Source: Bacilli bacterium (lineage in GTDB: Bacteria > Bacillota_I > Bacilli_A > RF39 > UBA660). From it: DNA of 64,000 nt. This document shows, piece after piece, positions 60,402 through 64,000 of the stretch; position 1 is the first letter of the stretch, and each line of letters opens with the position of its first letter. The translations under genes and the position numbers were made by a program. The DNA is taken from the NCBI GenBank assembly GCA_017541885.1, contig JAFXYF010000015.1, forward strand, positions 1 to 64,000, given 5' to 3'. The notes below the pieces were generated by a model that was not told where the DNA came from, searched no databases, and saw only the letters and a program-made list of their open reading frames with translations.

Positions 60402-62402
60402 ATGGCAGAGTTAAAAGATGTTAAAGGAATTGGACCGAAATCTTTAGCGTTACTTAATAAGATTGGTATTTATACTATTGATGATTTACTTACTCATTAT
60501 CCATTTAGATATGACTTTTTAGAGAGAAATGATCTTAATAAAGTAGAAGATGGAGAAAAGATTATTATTGATGGAAAAGTTGAGAGTGTTCCAATATTAA
60601 TGAGATTTAAAGCAGGACTTAATAAAATGAACTTTAGACTTGTTACTCAATCTGGAGTAGTTGGGGTTTCAATATTCAATAGAGCTTTCTTAAAAGCACA
60701 ATTAAGTGTAGGTACAGGGATTACTGTCATTGGAAAATTAGATAAAAATAAGAATGTTATTACTGCAAGTGATATTAAGATGGATATGTTATCTAATAGT
60801 ATGAAGATTGAGCCTGTATACCATTGCACTAGTGGTTTAACAAATAAGAATATGTCTACTTATATAAATATGGCTTTACTTATGTATGGTAAAGAAGCAG
60901 TTGATAATATACCTGATGAGTATATTCAAAAATATAATTTTTTAAATAAGAAAACTTCTTTAAATATAATTCATAATCCGAGTACTATGGAGAAATTAAA
61001 AGATGTTACTATTAGATTAAAATATGAAGAGTTATTTGAGTTTATGTTTAAGATTAATTATCTAAGACAAATGAATAAGAAACATAATAATGGATTAGAG
61101 AGAGTAATTGATAGAGATAAATTAAAAGAATTTATTGATAAAGTACCTTTTAAATTAACTAATGATCAAATGACTGCGATAAATGAAATAGTTGAGGATT
61201 TAGAAGCTCCTCATAGAATGAATAGATTATTACAAGGAGATGTTGGTTCTGGTAAGACAGTTGTAGCTTTTACTGGAATGTATGCTAACTACTTAAGTGG
61301 TTATCAAAGTGCATTAATGGCTCCAACTGAAATACTTGCAATGCAACATTATATTAATTTAAAAGATTTCTTAAAGGGAACTAAGGTAAATATTGCATTA
61401 CTTACTGGTTCTACTCCTAAGAAAGAAAAAACAGAGATTTATAATGGATTAAAAGATGGATCTATTAATATGGTAATTGGTACTCATGCTTTAATTCAAG
61501 ATGAAGTAGAATATCAAAATTTAGGTTTAGTTATTACAGATGAACAACATAGATTTGGTGTTCATCAAAGAGCTAATTTACAAAATAAGGGAATTACTCC
61601 TGATGTTTTATATATGAGTGCAACTCCTATTCCTAGAACTTATGCTTTAACAATCTATGGAGATATGGATGTATCTACTATTAAAGAAAGACCTAAGGGT
61701 CGTCAAAAGATTGATACATATGTTAAGAAAACTAGTGAAATTAAAGATGTATTAGAAATGATGTATAAAGAATTAAAAGAAGGACATCAAGTATATGTAA
61801 TTGCTCCTTTAATTGAAGAGAGTGAGAATAGTGATTTAACTACTGTAAATGAGTTAAGAGATCAAATGAAACTTGCTTTTAAGGATTTATATAAAATAGA
61901 TATTGTTCATGGTAAGATGGCTAGTGGTGCTAAAGATATTATCATGGATCAATTTAAGAAGAATGAAGTACAAATACTTATTTCAACTACTGTTGTAGAA
62001 GTTGGAGTAGATGTACCTAATGCGACTACAATGGTTATATTTGATGCTGATAGATTTGGTCTTTCTACACTACATCAGTTAAGAGGTAGAGTTGGAAGAG
62101 GTACTTCTAAGAGTCAATGTATCTTAATTAGTGATAGTGATACAGAACGTTTAAAGATAATGGAAAGAGAAGATGATGGATTTGTTATCTCTGAAGAAGA
62201 CTTTAAACTTAGAGGGCATGGAGATTTATTTGGTACTAAACAATCAGGTGATATGAGTTTTAAGATTGCTAGTATTAAGAGTGATTATAAGATACTGTTG
62301 CAAGCTAAGAAAGATTCTAAAGAGTATTTATTAAATAAAGATACTGATAATGATCCATTAAAGAATAGATTAATTAATGCTATATCTATAAAAGAGTCAT
62401 AA
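60402..62402 (+). CDS. recG: ATP-dependent DNA helicase RecG
   Basis: This is a 666-residue protein. RecG remodels stalled replication forks and Holliday junctions. The wedge/OB domain is at about 1-190 (start KDVKGIGPKSLALLNKIGIY), followed by the helicase core: GDVGSGKTVVA (Walker A), APTEILAMQH, TDEQHRFGVHQR (DEQH box), MSATPIPRTYALT, and DRFGLSTLHQLRGRVGRG. I prefer ATG 60402 (AAAGGA 9 bp upstream, natural RecG start); ATG 60357 lies immediately at the -10 box and cannot be well used, while ATG 60375 is possible. Its flanks hold two putative small RNAs. Confidence 0.95.
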   Translation: MAELKDVKGIGPKSLALLNKIGIYTIDDLLTHYPFRYDFLERNDLNKVEDGEKIIIDGKVESVPILMRFKAGLNKMNFRLVTQSGVVGVSIFNRAFLKAQLSVGTGITVIGKLDKNKNVITASDIKMDMLSNSMKIEPVYHCTSGLTNKNMSTYINMALLMYGKEAVDNIPDEYIQKYNFLNKKTSLNIIHNPSTMEKLKDVTIRLKYEELFEFMFKINYLRQMNKKHNNGLERVIDRDKLKEFIDKVPFKLTNDQMTAINEIVEDLEAPHRMNRLLQGDVGSGKTVVAFTGMYANYLSGYQSALMAPTEILAMQHYINLKDFLKGTKVNIALLTGSTPKKEKTEIYNGLKDGSINMVIGTHALIQDEVEYQNLGLVITDEQHRFGVHQRANLQNKGITPDVLYMSATPIPRTYALTIYGDMDVSTIKERPKGRQKIDTYVKKTSEIKDVLEMMYKELKEGHQVYVIAPLIEESENSDLTTVNELRDQMKLAFKDLYKIDIVHGKMASGAKDIIMDQFKKNEVQILISTTVVEVGVDVPNATTMVIFDADRFGLSTLHQLRGRVGRGTSKSQCILISDSDTERLKIMEREDDGFVISEEDFKLRGHGDLFGTKQSGDMSFKIASIKSDYKILLQAKKDSKEYLLNKDTDNDPLKNRLINAISIKES

Positions 62403-62433
62403 TGTAAATACCGACAAATTTCTAGAATTGCAA

Positions 62434-62462
62434 TTGACAATTTTAAAAATATCTTATATGAT
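62434..62462 (+). promoter_or_regulatory. Promoter of the + strand small RNA
   Basis: TTGACA (62434-62439), 17 bp, TATGAT (62457-62462). Confidence 0.68.
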
Positions 62463-62467
62463 TAAGA

Positions 62468-62572
62468 TGCGTGGTAGTATATATCACGCCGATATCTCTA
62501 ACGGTTTAATGTTAGAGTATATTCAACCGAACCCCCTGAAGAGGCCGTCGTGAGACGGTCTCACTTTTTTAT
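62468..62572 (+). ncRNA. Putative structured small RNA or leader (about 105 nt), unknown class
   Basis: This starts about 7 bp after a good promoter. Three hairpins follow: GCGTG/CACGC (62469-62489), CTCTAAC/GTTAGAG (62496-62517), and a GC-rich terminator GAGGCCGTC/GACGGTCTC (62541-62562) with six T. The loop of the second hairpin (GGTT, 62503-62506) can pair with AACC (62525-62528), making an H-type pseudoknot. There is no ORF. It lies upstream of the gene at 62639 on the same strand, so it may be a free small RNA or a terminator-type regulatory leader. No known riboswitch consensus is recognised. Confidence 0.58.
62541..62570 (+). terminator. Terminator of the + strand small RNA
   Basis: A 9-bp stem with one G-T pair, loop GTGA, then ACTTTTTT. 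Confidence 0.82.
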
Positions 62573-62638
62573 TATATAAAACTTGCTTTTTTTATTTATG
62601 AATGGTAGTATAAGAAACCAATAAAAACGGAGGTTATT

Positions 62639-63220
62639 ATGAATTTAGAGGGTTATATTAGTAATTATAAGAATCCACCTAAGAAAGAACGTCAATTAGA
62701 GTTTTCAGCTGTTGAATTATATTATTATAAGGATATTGATAGAAAGAAGAAAAAACTTCTTAGAGAAACATTTAAACATTTATGTAAAGATGATTTTTAT
62801 GATGCTTTAGAAAGAAGAGAAAAAGCAGTTGATACATCTGCTTATTATCAATCTGCTTCTGAGTCTGGAATTAGAGGATTAGTTAGAATTGAAACATGTA
62901 CTGAAAATGGAAAGTATGGTTTAACTAGACCTATAGAAGAAGAAAAGTTCTTTGCAGATTATAATAGTAGATATATGATTGGAGAACAAAAATATAAAGT
63001 AGTTGAGAGTATAATTAATTCATATACTTTTAATGATAATGAGCAAAATACTTATATGAAAATATTCTATACTGCAGATGGTTGTATTTTCTTAGACCGT
63101 TTTTCTGCTAAACAAATTGAAATAATGAATATTGATGAATTAGGTAATCATTTAGCTGAAATTTGTATTAAAGAAGAAGAGAGATTAGAAAGAATAAATG
63201 GAACTAATAAAGCAAAGTAA
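62639..63220 (+). CDS. Protein of unknown function, paralog of the next gene
   Basis: This is a 193-residue cytoplasmic protein; GGAGG precedes ATG 62639. No membrane segment or known motif is seen. It aligns along its whole length with the product of 63313: both have YYYKDI or YYDNI near residue 30, a KKKL-helix, KDDFYD or KDDYYD, YYQS-S-GIRGL or GVRGL-RIE, DYNSR-MIGEQKYK and FYTADG. The promoter (TTGCTT, 16 bp, TAGTAT) also has the same layout as that of its paralog. Function unknown. Confidence 0.7.
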   Translation: MNLEGYISNYKNPPKKERQLEFSAVELYYYKDIDRKKKKLLRETFKHLCKDDFYDALERREKAVDTSAYYQSASESGIRGLVRIETCTENGKYGLTRPIEEEKFFADYNSRYMIGEQKYKVVESIINSYTFNDNEQNTYMKIFYTADGCIFLDRFSAKQIEIMNIDELGNHLAEICIKEEERLERINGTNKAK

Positions 63221-63224
63221 TTAG

Positions 63225-63248
63225 AAGCAAGTATAACTTGCTTTTTTT
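63225..63248 (+). terminator. Terminator between the paralogs
   Basis: AAGCAAG-tataa-CTTGCTT and T-run. The 3' arm also supplies the TTGCTT -35 of the next promoter. Confidence 0.72.
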
Positions 63249-63312
63249 ATTATCTGATGTTAGTATATTGAGTCAATAGGAAGATAGTCACTTTCTATGG
63301 GGGAGGTATATT

Positions 63313-63900
63313 ATGAGATTAGAGGACTATATTGATAAAGCAAAGAATCCTGTTGTAAAAAAGCCTAAAATTGGATTTGCTGCTTTAGAGTTAGATTATT
63401 ATGATAATATTTCTAGTGATAAGAAGAAATTAATTGAGGCTGTATTTAATCATTTAAGTAAAGATGATTATTATGATGTACTTGATAGATATAATAAAGA
63501 AATGGCAAAATGTGCATATTATCAATCTGTTTCTACTGATGGTGTTAGGGGATTAATTAGAATTGAAATATGTGATTTATATGGTAGTTATGATTTAACT
63601 AGGGCAATTCCTAAAGATAAGTTTTTTGAAGACTATAATAGTAGACATATGATTGGTGAACAAAAATATAAAGAAGTTAAGGCTATGACTCATAGAGACT
63701 TTAATGATAGTTGTTTTGATCGTTATATGACTTTATTCTATACTGCTGATGGAGGAGTTTTCTTAGGAAAAGATAGTGCAGAAGAAATTGAAAAATTAAG
63801 TTTAGATAAATTAGGAGATCTTTTAGCAAATATTTGTATTAATGATGAAAAGAGTGCGGCTAGAAGAAAAGAGTTCAGTGAAAGAAATAAACTAAGATAA
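63313..63900 (+). CDS. Protein of unknown function, paralog of the previous gene
   Basis: This is a 195-residue cytoplasmic protein starting at ATG 63313 behind GGGGGAGG. It shares with its neighbour the conserved blocks GEQKYKEVKAM, DYNSRHMIGEQ, GVRGLIRIE and FYTADGGVFL, but has diverged in the N- and C-terminal thirds. It has its own promoter (TTGCTT, 16 bp, TAGTAT) and terminator, so it was probably produced by a duplication that included the upstream region. Function unknown. Confidence 0.7.
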   Translation: MRLEDYIDKAKNPVVKKPKIGFAALELDYYDNISSDKKKLIEAVFNHLSKDDYYDVLDRYNKEMAKCAYYQSVSTDGVRGLIRIEICDLYGSYDLTRAIPKDKFFEDYNSRHMIGEQKYKEVKAMTHRDFNDSCFDRYMTLFYTADGGVFLGKDSAEEIEKLSLDKLGDLLANICINDEKSAARRKEFSERNKLR

Positions 63901-63924
63901 GCAGATTATTATCTGCTTTTTTTA
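63900..63924 (+). terminator. Terminator of the second paralog
   Basis: AGCAGAT-tatt-ATCTGCT and T-run, directly followed by TGtTATAAT (63925-63933). Confidence 0.78.
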
Positions 63925-63939
63925 TGTTATAATTTTTAT

Positions 63940-64000
63940 ATGAAAGAATTAATTGATATAGATAATGAAATATTTAAATGTAATTTGTGTTCTAATATGG
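63940..64000 (+). CDS. Start of a protein gene cut by the window end
   Basis: An open frame from ATG 63940 reads MKELIDIDNEIFKCNLCSNM and runs off the window. The -10 TATAAT (63928-63933) ends 6 bp before the ATG and no Shine-Dalgarno is visible, so the mRNA would be leaderless or nearly so. The CNLC pair might belong to an Fe-S or zinc protein (for example a family-4 uracil-DNA glycosylase-like start), but 20 residues do not decide this. Confidence 0.45.
   Translation, partial: MKELIDIDNEIFKCNLCSNM

Noticed and set aside
1-64000. Insertion sequences, prophage or integrative element boundaries
   Set aside because: I found no transposase, integrase or recombinase gene and no terminal inverted or attachment-site repeats; the tRNA 3' end is not duplicated in the parts I could compare.

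Overview
The window is AT-rich, densely coded, and almost entirely transcribed from the + strand. It looks like a chromosomal segment of an uncultured, probably gut-associated, anaerobic Bacilli lineage of the RF39/RFN20/Erysipelotrichales kind; this placement is inference. The observations behind it are: anaerobic ribonucleotide reductase (NrdD/NrdG) and pyruvate:ferredoxin oxidoreductase (strict anaerobe); a sporulation-type sigma factor followed by spoVAC-spoVAD-spoVAE (endospore capacity); BspA-like 30-residue repeat proteins; Shine-Dalgarno sites of the AGGAGG/AGGTGA type; and TGA used as a stop codon (genes ending at 10207, 37033 and 41178), which excludes the Mycoplasma genetic code.

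Layout. 1-3910: two tandem BspA-like surface proteins, the first cut by the window edge. 3939-7850: a divergent Crp/Fnr-family regulator and nrdD-nrdG-dut, separated by a perfect 22-bp palindrome. 7907-11544: SH3-domain lipoprotein, SigF/SigG-type sigma factor and spoVAC-D-E. 11627-15826: housekeeping genes (RNHCP protein, scpA-scpB, tRNA-Leu(CAA), ZIP transporter, FemAB-like transferase).

16065-38966 is the most distinctive part, a roughly 23-kb surface-structure locus. It holds two SipW-type (Ser/His) signal peptidases, a third signal-peptidase-like protein that has lost its catalytic residues, seven membrane-anchored proteins with TasA/camelysin-like N-termini (SipW-type substrates), a 3074-residue glycine-rich solenoid surface protein, a membrane-anchored McrB-like AAA+ ATPase with a DUF2357-like partner, and three cytoplasmic proteins of unknown function. 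I read it as a candidate undescribed system for making or exporting a TasA-like surface filament, with an McrB-type ATPase serving envelope assembly rather than DNA restriction.

39047-41831: small protein, lipoprotein, rRNA methyltransferase and pseudouridine synthase. 41919-54989: a second envelope region with a Pro/Ala-rich membrane protein, GT4 glycosyltransferase, an Alg14-like/Alg13-GtrA pair, a 1428-residue protein with a type IV prepilin N-terminus, and two phosphodiester-glycosidase (NAGPA-like) paralogs flanking membrane proteins. 55045-63900: PP2A-type phosphatase, PFOR, an acidic membrane protein, recG, and two paralogous unknown proteins. Two promoter-to-terminator intervals without an ORF (60043-60181 on the - strand, 62468-62572 on the + strand) flank recG and look like structured small RNAs of unrecognised class.

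At the DNA level, about twenty transcription units start at an extended -10 promoter (TGnTATAAT), typically placed directly after the T-tract of the preceding gene's terminator.
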